Source: an uncultured Prevotella sp. (GTDB taxonomy: Bacteria > Bacteroidota > Bacteroidia > Bacteroidales > Bacteroidaceae). From it: a stretch of DNA of 10,625 nt. The stretch covers positions 1 through 10,625 of the forward strand of contig CAMTJK010000113.1 in the NCBI GenBank assembly GCA_947072805.1, given 5' to 3'. The position numbers were made by a program, and so were the translations under genes. Positions 1 through 7,585 of the stretch are shown here, piece by piece (within the stretch, counting starts at the first letter, position 1; every line of letters begins with the position of its first letter). Under the pieces are notes generated by a model, which was not told where the DNA came from, searched no databases, and worked only from the letters and a program-made list of their open reading frames with translations.

Positions 1-10
1 GATGCCGATT

Positions 11-67
11 AACACACGTTAAAGTAAAGATTTTTCTAAACTGTTAATGAAACTTTACCGATGTGTT
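11..67. other. Imperfect inverted repeat (possible hairpin)
   Basis: AACACACG (11-18) can pair with CG-A-TGTGTT (59-67, with A61 bulged), and GTAAAG (24-29) pairs with CTTTAC (53-58), leaving a 23-nt loop. No T-run follows on either side, so it is not a canonical intrinsic terminator. It may be the 3' end structure of a gene outside the window, a protein-binding site, or chance in AT-rich DNA. Confidence 0.25.
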
Positions 68-276
68 TACAAGTGGATTTCTTGGTCTGTTGCGGCAAAT
101 TCTGTTCCATGGTGAAATCAATCCGTTTATTACTTGCAATATGTTGGATGCTATTGCATGTCATTCCCGATTTTATATATAAGCCCCCCAAAGGTCATTA
201 TAACGTGACAAGGTCTCTTCCGAGAATGCACTATTTGCTTTTCACGTCATTTTAGTTTCTCCTCACACCATCTTGC

Positions 277-350
277 TTTCAGCTTCATTCCGACATAGCC
301 CGCTATGCCTTCGCTGAAGCAGTTGCAATCCGACATACAGACAGACGAAT
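277..350 (+). repeat. Intergenic repeat, copy A
   Basis: This stretch aligns without gaps to 2591-2664 in the gap downstream of ligA. Over the core (291-350 against 2605-2664) I count 44 of 60 identical bases, with many of the differences being transitions. The shared core is around TATGC-TTCG-TGAAGC. In this copy GCTTCA (282-287) is complementary to TGAAGC (315-320), enclosing a second small hairpin CATAGC/GCTATG (294-307). It contains no plausible gene start. It may be a dispersed non-coding element or a worn small-peptide sequence. Confidence 0.55.
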
Positions 351-364
351 CTACAGACGAATCT
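341..364 (+). repeat. 12-bp perfect tandem duplication
   Basis: ACAGACGAATCT occurs twice in direct succession. A weaker third unit (365-376) keeps the AATCT ending, so AATCT recurs three times at 12-bp spacing. It directly follows intergenic repeat copy A and lies about 60 bp upstream of the ligA -7 element. It could be a slippage product or a set of binding sites; the sequence does not decide. Confidence 0.6.
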
Positions 365-421
365 AATTTGAAATCTGATGACCTTTTTGGCATAAATCAT
401 CGGATTCCCATGCTTTTTATT

Positions 422-429
422 TAAATTTG
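422..429 (+). promoter_or_regulatory. Candidate -7 promoter element of ligA
   Basis: TAAATTTG fits the Bacteroidetes -7 consensus TAnnTTTG exactly. No good TTTG sits at the usual 19-21 bp upstream, so the -33 half is weak. If used, transcription would begin around 434-437, after the ATG at 431. That would exclude 431 as start and favour the ATG at 497. Confidence 0.5.
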
Positions 430-496
430 CATGCCGGTAGGTACCTTACAAATGCGTAGTGAGGCTTCATACCGACAGTTTTTAACACAAGAAACG

Positions 497-2524
497 ATGG
501 AAGAACAGGAAAGAATACTGCAGTTGAGAAAGCAACTTCACGAGCATAACTACAAGTATTATGTGCTTAACACTCCGGAAATAACCGATATGGAGTTTGA
601 TATGCTCATGCGCGAACTTCAGGAGTTGGAACAACGTCATCCCGAGATGGCAGATGCTAACTCGCCGACACAGCGAGTGGGCAGCGACATAAGCCAGGAC
701 TTCATACAAGTAGAGCACCGTTATCCTATGCTTTCGCTTGCCAATACGTATAATAAGCAGGAAGTTGCCGATTTCTATAACTCGGTGAAGAAGGGACTTG
801 GAGGCGATGAGTTTGAAATATGTTGCGAGATGAAGTATGATGGTCTCTCCATCAGTCTTACATACGAGGACGGAAAGCTCGTTAGAGCTGTGACCCGCGG
901 TGACGGCGTGCGTGGTGATGACGTAACGGCAAACGTGAAGACCATACGCACCATACCACTTGTGCTGAATGCCGGTGTAGACGGTAGGCTGGATGCTGAT
1001 ATGCCGTTGCCACCATCATCGTTCGAAATACGTGGCGAGATACTAATGCCCTGGAAAGTGTTTGAACGCCTTAACATGGAAAGGGAAGCTGCCGAAGAAC
1101 CCCTATTTGCCAATCCCCGTAATGCTGCCAGTGGAACGCTGAAAAGCCAAAATTCGTCTGTCGTGGCAGAGCGCCAGCTTGATGCCTATCTTTATTATCT
1201 GCTCGGTGACAATCTGCCTGCCGATGGACACTACGAGAATCTTGAGACGGCGCGCCGCTGGGGATTCAAGATAAGTGAAGGTATGCGTAAGGCCCGAACG
1301 CTCGAAGAGATATATGAGTTTATTGACTATTGGGATGAACAGCGCAGGCACTTGCCGGTAGCTACCGATGGTATAGTGTTGAAGGTCAATTCGCTGCGTC
1401 AGCAACGCACGCTCGGATATACAGCAAAGAGTCCGCGCTGGGCTATTGCCTACAAGTTTAAGGCGGAACGTGAGCGCACAAGATTGAAGGAGGTGACATT
1501 CCAGGTGGGACGTACCGGACAGATAACGCCTGTTGCCAACATGGAACCGGTGCAGCTTGCAGGCACTACGGTGAAGAGGGCAACACTGAACAATGAAGAC
1601 TTCATACGCTCGCTCGATCTTCATGAACATGACTATGTTTTTGTGGAAAAGGGCGGTGAAATAATTCCCAAGATTGTTGGAGTAGATGTGGACAGCCGTG
1701 AGGACGGTTCGGAGCCGGTCAAATTTATAAACTGCTGTCCGGAGTGTGGCACTCCCCTCGTAAGATATGAGGGCGAAGCTGCCCATTATTGTCCAAACGA
1801 CGCCGGCTGTCCGCCGCAGATAAAGGGACGCATAGAGCATTTCATATCGCGAAAGGCTATGAACATCGACAGCCTTGGTCCCGAAACTGTGGACGAATAT
1901 TATCGCCATGGTATCATAGCCGATGTTGCCGATCTATATAGGATAACGGTCGATATGATAAATGGAGACGGAAACCGCGAGAAGTCGGCGCGTAAGGTTG
2001 TGCAGGGCATTGCCGACTCCTGTCGGGTACCGTTTGAACGTGTGGTCTTTGCACTCGGAATACGCTTTGTCGGCGAGACCTCCGCCAAATTGCTTGCACG
2101 CCATTTCAAGACGATGGAAGCCCTTGCCGCTGCCACAGCCGATGAACTTGTGCAGATAGAGGGTATCGGTGATGTGATAGCCGGCAGTGTGGTGAGCTAT
2201 TTTGCCAACCCCATCAATCGCAAAATAATAGAAAGACTGCGCTCCTACGGACTGCAAATGCAGCTTACCGAGGAGCAGATGACAGTGGCTGGCGACAGCC
2301 TGAAAGGGCTCTCAATAGTAATTAGCGGCGTATTCAAACAGCACAGTCGTGAAGAATACAAGACTATCATAGAGCAGAACGGAGGCAAGAACGTAGGTTC
2401 CATAAGCGCCAAGACATCATTTATACTTGCCGGCGAGAACATGGGACCCTCAAAACTGCAAAAGGCAGAGAAGCTCGGCATACGAATAGTCAGTGAGGAG
2501 GAGTTCCTCAATATGCTTGCATGA
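497..2524 (+). CDS. ligA: NAD-dependent DNA ligase LigA
   Basis: Seals 3'-OH/5'-phosphate nicks in DNA using NAD+ and releasing NMN; essential in replication and repair. From the ATG at 497 the protein has 675 residues, the usual length. Visible landmarks (this numbering): N-terminal Ia-like helices, adenylation motif KYDG with catalytic Lys113 (Lys115 in E. coli), RGDGVRGDDVT, FEIRGEIL, NPRNAASGTL, TDGIVLKVN and AIAYKFKAE of the nucleotidyltransferase core. The OB fold follows, then a Cys4 zinc finger (Cys414, 417, 432, 438), helix-hairpin-helix repeats (for example QIEGIGDVIAGSV) and a C-terminal BRCT domain from about 599. The frame is open to an ATG at 431, which would add 22 residues, but those are not family-like and the 431 ATG lies directly after a -7 promoter element. 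Intact, with no missing catalytic residue. No terminator hairpin is seen after the stop. Confidence 0.97.
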   Translation: MEEQERILQLRKQLHEHNYKYYVLNTPEITDMEFDMLMRELQELEQRHPEMADANSPTQRVGSDISQDFIQVEHRYPMLSLANTYNKQEVADFYNSVKKGLGGDEFEICCEMKYDGLSISLTYEDGKLVRAVTRGDGVRGDDVTANVKTIRTIPLVLNAGVDGRLDADMPLPPSSFEIRGEILMPWKVFERLNMEREAAEEPLFANPRNAASGTLKSQNSSVVAERQLDAYLYYLLGDNLPADGHYENLETARRWGFKISEGMRKARTLEEIYEFIDYWDEQRRHLPVATDGIVLKVNSLRQQRTLGYTAKSPRWAIAYKFKAERERTRLKEVTFQVGRTGQITPVANMEPVQLAGTTVKRATLNNEDFIRSLDLHEHDYVFVEKGGEIIPKIVGVDVDSREDGSEPVKFINCCPECGTPLVRYEGEAAHYCPNDAGCPPQIKGRIEHFISRKAMNIDSLGPETVDEYYRHGIIADVADLYRITVDMINGDGNREKSARKVVQGIADSCRVPFERVVFALGIRFVGETSAKLLARHFKTMEALAAATADELVQIEGIGDVIAGSVVSYFANPINRKIIERLRSYGLQMQLTEEQMTVAGDSLKGLSIVISGVFKQHSREEYKTIIEQNGGKNVGSISAKTSFILAGENMGPSKLQKAEKLGIRIVSEEEFLNMLA

Positions 2525-2711
2525 CGGAAGAAAGCCGCAGCCAACAGTGTTTCAGTATGCAATAATATGTAATGTGTGGTATGATGTATGTTCCCGCACC
2601 ATCGCGACACAGCCTGTTATGCTTTCGATGAAGCGATAGAAATATGGCATACATATAGATGAAACTGATTGAATTGTAAAGACTTATTAGGAATTAAGGA
2701 CAAAGGAACTT
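2525..2711. other. Gap between ligA and the B3/B4 gene
   Basis: These 187 bp carry the second copy of the intergenic repeat and nothing that I recognise as a terminator. No TAnnTTTG promoter element is present on the + strand, so the downstream gene either has a divergent promoter type or is read from ligA. Confidence 0.5.
2591..2664 (+). repeat. Intergenic repeat, copy B
   Basis: Aligns without gaps to copy A at 277-350 (44 of 60 identical over 2605-2664). Here the enclosing stem is CATCG (2600-2604) with CGATG (2626-2630), a different pairing from copy A but around the same core. A 24-codon open frame from an ATG at 2588 to a TGA at 2660-2662 runs through it. The same frame in copy A gives a similar peptide but lacks a start. 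I leave the peptide uncalled because two copies are not enough to show selection. Confidence 0.55.
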
Positions 2712-3374
2712 ATGAAAATCATTGTATCAAATGAGATAGAAACGGTATGTCCCTGCTTTGTTGGAGCTGCCGTTGAGGCTAATGTCACCAACAGCCCGTG
2801 TTCGGAGCATCTGTGGCATGAAATAGATGCCCTTGGCGAGCGTTATCGCAGAGAGATTACTACCGAAACGCTGAAGAAGATGCCTTCCATTGAGGCGACA
2901 AGACAGGTCTATAAAGCTTGCGGAAAAGATCCGAGCCGATACCGTCCGGCTGCAGAGGCACTCATCCGTCGCATGTTGCAAGGCAAGGAACTGTATAGAA
3001 TAGATACGCTTGTCGATCTAATCAATCTTGCAAGCATCGCTTTTGGTTACAGCATAGGTGGCTTCGATGCAGACAAATTCGTTGGCGACACGCTTACTTT
3101 GGGCGTAGGACGCGAGGGAGAACCCTATGAGGGAATAGGCAGGGGCATGATAAACATAGCCGGTCTGCCTGTGTACAGAGACGCACAGGGTGGAGTGGGG
3201 ACGCCTACCAGCGATAACGAGCGTACCAAGATAACGCTATCCACAACTCATCTGCTCGTACTTATCAACGGATACGACGGCAACAGGGATAATGTAATGG
3301 CAAATGCGGAATATCTGAGTGAATTGCTTCGACGTTATGCTGACAGCGATGGTGGAGTGACGTGTCTTTTCTGA
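2712..3374 (+). CDS. Free-standing B3/B4-domain protein (PheRS beta editing-domain relative)
   Basis: A 220-residue soluble protein of the B3_4 family (COG3382 type), which corresponds to the editing module of the phenylalanyl-tRNA synthetase beta chain without the rest of the enzyme. Family-like stretches are GKDPSRYRPA (71-80), LVDLINLAS (100-108) and GTPTSDNERTKI (163-174), followed by the final strand and helix. In the synthetase this domain hydrolyses Tyr-tRNA(Phe); for the stand-alone proteins the substrate is not established, so trans-editing or another amino-acid or tRNA-related role is inference. Start: ATG at 2712 with a weak purine-rich AAAGGA a few bases upstream. No signal peptide or membrane segment. 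It lies 187 bp after ligA on the same strand and faces the leftward ccs gene, 16 bp away. The family call is firm, the function is not. Confidence 0.85.
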   Translation: MKIIVSNEIETVCPCFVGAAVEANVTNSPCSEHLWHEIDALGERYRREITTETLKKMPSIEATRQVYKACGKDPSRYRPAAEALIRRMLQGKELYRIDTLVDLINLASIAFGYSIGGFDADKFVGDTLTLGVGREGEPYEGIGRGMINIAGLPVYRDAQGGVGTPTSDNERTKITLSTTHLLVLINGYDGNRDNVMANAEYLSELLRRYADSDGGVTCLF

Positions 3375-3390
3375 TAAATATATCTGTACA

Positions 3391-5640
3391 CTACGCGTAG
3401 GAGTGCATGCCACCAAGAATGTAATTGACTCCGAAATAGGTCATTATGACTGCAAGAAACACTATTGTTATGAAGGTATGGTAACACAGCGGACGCTTCA
3501 GAATGGGTAATGTGTCCGAATGTACGGCAATGGCGTAAAGCATGAATGTGATGAGTGCCCATACCTCTTTTGGATCCCAGCCCCAATATTGTCCCCACGA
3601 AATGTTTGCCCATATAGCACCTACGAAAATGCCGATGCCGAGGCAGGTAAGTGCCGGGAATAGAAACAGACGGCTGAGAACGTGGAGTAAGACGAGATGC
3701 TCGTTGCTGTCACTTGTCCTACCGCCATCCCTGAAACGCGAAACGAAGTGAAGCGCAAGTGCTGTGATGCCGCATATAAAGGTGAGCGAGAGCAATGCAA
3801 AAGAAATCATTATTACAGACACGTGGATGGCAAGCAACGGAGAGTTGAGTACGGGAACAACATGACTGATATCCGGATTCATCTGACTGATGTGTGAAAC
3901 AAGCAGACAAAAGCCCGACATTATAAATCCGAAAGAAAGCGATATGGGGAACCTTGCTGACGCAATGAGCGACAGCAGCATGATGCTCCACGCCACAAAC
4001 AGCATGGTCTCGTAACCGTTGGACATAGGTATGGTGCCTCCTATAATCCATCGCAAAGCCAAACAGAGCGAAAGTGTTGCCACTGATAGAACCATCATGC
4101 CGGGTACCATCCATGATACCGCGATATTCCTCCTTGCGTTACGCCTCATCATAAGTCGCATTTCAACGAACAGTGACAGCAATCCCATAGTAATATTAAA
4201 CATAAACAGCAGCGTGGCAAACGGGATATGATTATACAGGTGTTCGGCCTTGGTGCGTAGCGGTGATGGTAACGAACCGCCTGCATGTTCAGCCTGATAG
4301 CGGGCAATAGCTGATATGGCAGCATCGGCGTCGCCATAGTTGCCGGTGGTGATGCCGGCTTTTAGTTGTGCAAGGAGCGATGACATCTCTGTGCTGTTAC
4401 CGGAAGCTGCAGGAGGCATCTTCTCTCCGGCGGAAAACCACGACACTGCATTGCCTGTGGCACAGGGAAAGAGTTTCATTATGTTGCCGTGACGTACTTC
4501 CATAATGAGCATCAGGCGGTCGTCTATGTCGTTTACGTCGCGATGGAAGGCGTCGTTCTGCCCCGACTGATATTCGTTCACGTATGGTCCAAGTATATAT
4601 CCCCCCATTGAGGCATTGAAGAAGAAACCGGGCGAACAGTATTCCGGCAGTTGCAACTGTTGCCGCAGTGCTCCGTTCTTCACCTTTATTATTTGTTCGC
4701 CGCTCCATTCGTTTCCATGGAACAGAAACCCCATGAGCACCTGTTCGGCAGAATAACCCTTGTATGAAGATTTACCGTATAGTTTTTTTGTGAAATCGAT
4801 GGCAAAGGTCTGGACGGGGCATATTCTGCCCTTGTAGAGCATGTGCAGTTTGCCAAAATGAGCGGCAACGTCATTGGGCGGGACGGTGGTTGCACGGCAA
4901 ACGGCTGTTGCCGACAGAAGCAGAACCGCAACGGCTGTTCCGCGCCGCAGAAGCGGGTGTGCAAGCAGTTTTCTGAATGAGCCCCTGGGGTCTATGAGCA
5001 TTATAATGAGCGACACAAAGAGCAGGAAATAGCCTGTATATGTGACAGGAATGCCCCAACTGTCGCAGTTGAGAGCAAGGATGCTGCCTTTCATATCCTC
5101 GTCGAAAGATGACTGATACAACCGGATTCCTTTATAAGAAAAAATATTGTTCATCGATACTGCGGCATGTTCACTGTGTGTTCCGTCGCATACGGTGAAC
5201 ATGGTAGTGTAGTCGGCAACGGAAGTGGTGCCTTTGTGATAGCTCACCTCGAAGCGTTCCATCTTGATGCTGAATGGCAGCGGTTTTTCTACTATCTCGT
5301 CACCTTTCTGTGCAAGGTAGGATGTAGTGATTTCGCCCTCGCGCAGATGTACAATGCCGCGGAAGGAAGTGACATATGAAAGGAATGCTCCGATAAGAAT
5401 GACACCAAACGACAGATGAATGAGCAATGTTCCGAAATGACGCATACGGCGTATGATAATCCAGCGGATGGCGGCTACAGAAAGTGCCATCCACAAGATG
5501 CAGAACCACGGAGCACCGTAGATGTAATTGCTTGCGAAATCGCTGCCGAAACTCTTTTCAAGGATAGTGGCAAGCCCCATACTTGCCGTTACAAGCAAGT
5601 ACAGGGCTATGAGAATATTCTTTGATGACTTATTTCTCAC
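3391..5640 (-). CDS. Fused ResB/CcsA cytochrome c synthase (System II)
   Basis: Inner-membrane protein that handles heme and joins it to CXXCH motifs of apocytochromes c on the periplasmic side. The 749 residues combine a ResB-like half with a CcsA half. Seen: membrane segments near 9-27, 42-62 and 69-91, a periplasmic stretch, segments near 200-217 and 234-248, a second soluble region about 250-470, then a CcsA-like set from about 472. The heme-binding tryptophan-rich motif is at 677-694 (SWGQYWGWDPKE). Likely heme-ligand histidines by family position are His75 and His707 (membrane) and His606 and His746 (periplasmic face). The start codon is GTG; no better in-frame start lies upstream. It starts 53 bp after the di-heme gene, so it is probably the last gene of the porin-imelysin-di-heme operon, whose product needs it. 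In related genomes such fusions often adjoin nrfHA instead (recalled knowledge). The stop codon lies within a perfect 10-bp palindrome (3391-3400). Confidence 0.93.
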   Translation of the reverse strand: MRNKSSKNILIALYLLVTASMGLATILEKSFGSDFASNYIYGAPWFCILWMALSVAAIRWIIIRRMRHFGTLLIHLSFGVILIGAFLSYVTSFRGIVHLREGEITTSYLAQKGDEIVEKPLPFSIKMERFEVSYHKGTTSVADYTTMFTVCDGTHSEHAAVSMNNIFSYKGIRLYQSSFDEDMKGSILALNCDSWGIPVTYTGYFLLFVSLIIMLIDPRGSFRKLLAHPLLRRGTAVAVLLLSATAVCRATTVPPNDVAAHFGKLHMLYKGRICPVQTFAIDFTKKLYGKSSYKGYSAEQVLMGFLFHGNEWSGEQIIKVKNGALRQQLQLPEYCSPGFFFNASMGGYILGPYVNEYQSGQNDAFHRDVNDIDDRLMLIMEVRHGNIMKLFPCATGNAVSWFSAGEKMPPAASGNSTEMSSLLAQLKAGITTGNYGDADAAISAIARYQAEHAGGSLPSPLRTKAEHLYNHIPFATLLFMFNITMGLLSLFVEMRLMMRRNARRNIAVSWMVPGMMVLSVATLSLCLALRWIIGGTIPMSNGYETMLFVAWSIMLLSLIASARFPISLSFGFIMSGFCLLVSHISQMNPDISHVVPVLNSPLLAIHVSVIMISFALLSLTFICGITALALHFVSRFRDGGRTSDSNEHLVLLHVLSRLFLFPALTCLGIGIFVGAIWANISWGQYWGWDPKEVWALITFMLYAIAVHSDTLPILKRPLCYHTFITIVFLAVIMTYFGVNYILGGMHSYA

Positions 5641-5693
5641 TGTTGTCTGTCGGTTTTGTGGTGTTCAGTCCAAATAGGTCATTTGGGTTCAAA

Positions 5694-7478
5694 TCAGATA
5701 GCTTCGATGAAGGCAACCACAGCATCGCGGTCGCTCTTGGGCAGATTGTAGAATTTCACTACAGTGGGATATGCGTCGCTCTCTTTCGAATAGCCGTGCC
5801 ACATGATTGCCTCTATTACAGTGCGTGCCCTGCAGTCGTGCAGTCGGTCGCTCGCACCGGTGAGACGCATGGAGAGACCGCGTCCCCACAGCGGTGTGGT
5901 GCGACACCAGCCCGTGCGTATGTCGTTTGCCATGAACAGCCTGTGCTGTACAAGGTCTGTGTATGGCCATATTGTCTGGTTCGCAAAGCGTGGCAGAGAG
6001 TTTGATGCGTCCATTCCTACAGATGCTGCGTATGACTTTATGCAGTTGTCCACCCAATAGTTGTCGTCGCGTGTGGTCCATGATGGACGGTGGCATGTGG
6101 CGCAACCCATCTCCTTGAAAAGTGTCTTGCCACGCTTGACATCCTCCTTGTCGAGGTCTCTTGCTGCGGGAACAGCCAGTCCGCGATGCCATACCATGAA
6201 ATCGTAGTAGTCTTTGTCGCTCATTTCGTCTTCTCCGTTGTAGGGAGCGCCGTTCACGAAAGCCTTTTCGAACGTGGTCTTGTCTGCAGCGCTGTTCAGC
6301 CCGAGCAGAGTATTCACGTTTTCGGCTATGCCTTCAAGCGTTTCGGAGTAATAGGGATAGAGCACCGATGTCTTGTCGTTGCCGTGGCGGCTTATGTAAT
6401 CTATCACTTCAGGGTCTTCCGACATGGCTTTTGCCCATGCCTTTGTGGTGTAGAAGTAGTGGCGGTCAGAGCGTGTCACGTTTGTAATGTTCCAGATGGC
6501 GTTGGCACCTGCACCGTCCTGCAGTGACGCACGTGTCATGGCGTAGGTGAACTTCTTTATTTTCTTCTGACCGTCGGCGAGAGTATACCATGCCGAGGCA
6601 GCCCAGTCGTTGTTGGCTGTGTCCCATATACCGGGATTGAGTGCAACGCCGTAGGAAGCCTGTTTCTTGTACTCCTCTTTCATGTCGTCAGCGTCTATGG
6701 CATCGAGCAGACCGCTTCCGTAAATACCGATGGTAGACTCAAGACGCACTTCGTAGTCGTTGGGACGTGGATTTGTGTTGAAGGCGTATTCCGGGATGGT
6801 TACTTCGGGATATATCAGCGAATAGCTCTCACCGTCGGCAAAGCTCATGGGGATGCCGCTCGGCATGCTCTCTACGGTCTTCCATTCGATGTTTATCTCG
6901 TTCTCGTCGATTGGTGCCTTGAACGGTCTCATTGCTACGGTCTGCGGCATGCCGGTTACCTCGGTAACGTAGGAGTTTGCAGCAAATGCCTTTCCGTTTC
7001 TGTCTACGCCGGCATTGGGGTGATAAACAACGAGAAGATAGCCGTTGCCCACTGTTCCGGCGCGGTATTGGTCTTGCCTTTTGCCGTGTCCGTAACTCGG
7101 ATGACAGTGTATGCAACTGTTCCTTACCCACGCCGGACCGAGACCTTTGCGTGGATTCTCCGTTATAGTGTACAGATGCTCGAAGAAATCTTCTCCTTTG
7201 TTGAAGCTTTCTTCCATGCCGGCTACGGCAGTAACTGCTGGTGCTGCTGCCGAATAGCTTGCCTTCGTGGTGGTGCCGAGTTCACCTCCGGGATACCACT
7301 CTTCGGCGCTGAATACGTCGTTGGCTTTTCCGAAAGCCCCGTTACTTGTGACGAGCTCGCCCAGTCCGTTGTTTTGTTCTTCCTGCTGTTCTGTTGTCTC
7401 GTCATCGGAGCATGCCGCAAACAGCGGAACGGCAACAATGGCTGCGACGGATAGTCTTGATAAGAAATTGAAATTCAT
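5694..7478 (-). CDS. Di-heme c-type oxidoreductase lipoprotein (DUF1111/DHOR, putative peroxidase)
   Basis: A 594-residue secreted protein with two heme c attachment motifs: CIHCH at 122-126 and CATCH at 459-463. Around them are DHOR-family signatures: GLGPAWVRNSCIHCHPSYGHG-type N-terminal block, and TGWCRTTPLWGRG, LHDCRART and EAIMWHG near the C-terminus (524-562). The family (COG3488, MauG/cytochrome c peroxidase relatives) is thought to do peroxidase-like or other redox chemistry; no substrate can be read from sequence. The N-terminus is a lipoprotein signal with cysteine 23 (LFAAC), followed by SDDET, which resembles the Bacteroidetes lipoprotein export signal, so a cell-surface location is likely. 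It is the third gene of the leftward operon: 107 bp after the imelysin gene, with two stem-loops between, and 53 bp before the cytochrome c synthase. An electron-acceptor role is an alternative to a peroxidase role. Confidence 0.92.
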   Translation of the reverse strand: MNFNFLSRLSVAAIVAVPLFAACSDDETTEQQEEQNNGLGELVTSNGAFGKANDVFSAEEWYPGGELGTTTKASYSAAAPAVTAVAGMEESFNKGEDFFEHLYTITENPRKGLGPAWVRNSCIHCHPSYGHGKRQDQYRAGTVGNGYLLVVYHPNAGVDRNGKAFAANSYVTEVTGMPQTVAMRPFKAPIDENEINIEWKTVESMPSGIPMSFADGESYSLIYPEVTIPEYAFNTNPRPNDYEVRLESTIGIYGSGLLDAIDADDMKEEYKKQASYGVALNPGIWDTANNDWAASAWYTLADGQKKIKKFTYAMTRASLQDGAGANAIWNITNVTRSDRHYFYTTKAWAKAMSEDPEVIDYISRHGNDKTSVLYPYYSETLEGIAENVNTLLGLNSAADKTTFEKAFVNGAPYNGEDEMSDKDYYDFMVWHRGLAVPAARDLDKEDVKRGKTLFKEMGCATCHRPSWTTRDDNYWVDNCIKSYAASVGMDASNSLPRFANQTIWPYTDLVQHRLFMANDIRTGWCRTTPLWGRGLSMRLTGASDRLHDCRARTVIEAIMWHGYSKESDAYPTVVKFYNLPKSDRDAVVAFIEAI

Positions 7479-7524
7479 ATTATGGATGTCTATGTTTATT
7501 TTTTTTGTCTTATATTATCTGTAA

Positions 7525-7555
7525 GGCGTCCCGCCGGTAGAATTGGCGGGGCGCC
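7525..7555 (-). promoter_or_regulatory. GC-rich stem-loop between imelysin and di-heme genes
   Basis: Two 11-nt arms (7525-7535 and 7545-7555) pair around a 9-nt loop. In the leftward transcript one internal pair is a C-A mismatch; read from the + strand the same position would be G-U. No U-run follows directly in the leftward direction, although an A-rich tract does, so it is not a standard intrinsic terminator. It more likely acts as an RNA stability, processing or partial attenuation element that sets the ratio of the genes on either side. It lies about 46 bp before the di-heme start codon. Confidence 0.6.
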
Positions 7556-7564
7556 GGAGGCATT

Positions 7565-7583
7565 GTCATCTTATGGTGATGAC
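7565..7583 (-). promoter_or_regulatory. Small stem-loop directly after the imelysin stop
   Basis: GTCATC (7565-7570) and GATGAC (7578-7583) form a perfect 6-bp stem with a 7-nt loop, two bases past the imelysin stop codon. Together with the larger hairpin at 7525-7555 it makes a tandem structure that could protect the 3' end of a porin-imelysin mRNA. Confidence 0.4.
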
Positions 7584-7585
7584 GG

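Larger units (their letters stand above)
1..421. other. Non-coding region left of ligA
   Basis: I find no convincing gene in this AT-rich stretch. A 64-codon open frame at 61-255 has no recognisable motif, an implausible Cys-rich composition and no promoter or ribosome binding site, so I do not call it. What the region does hold is an imperfect hairpin at 11-67, one copy of a repeat shared with the ligA/B3-B4 gap (277-350), and a 12-bp tandem duplication (341-364). The ligA promoter element follows at 422. The gene to the left of the window cannot be seen. Confidence 0.6.

Noticed and set aside
61..255. 64-codon open frame in the left non-coding region
   Set aside because: No family resemblance, Cys-rich unlikely composition, no promoter element or ribosome binding site, and the region otherwise looks intergenic.
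1103..1909. 268-codon open frame antisense to ligA
   Set aside because: Lies fully inside a well-conserved ligA; composition is that of a reverse-frame shadow and it contains no recognisable domain.
5670..5686. CCAAAT/ATTTGG inverted repeat in the di-heme to ccs gap
   Set aside because: Only 6 bp with a 5-nt spacer and no T-run; could easily be chance.
7020..7454. 144-codon open frame antisense to the di-heme gene start
   Set aside because: Overlaps the signal peptide and first heme region of a clear gene; no domain or promoter supports it.
7525..7555. Intrinsic terminator of the imelysin gene
   Set aside because: The stem is strong, but no U-run follows it on the transcribed strand, so I list it as a regulatory stem-loop rather than a terminator.
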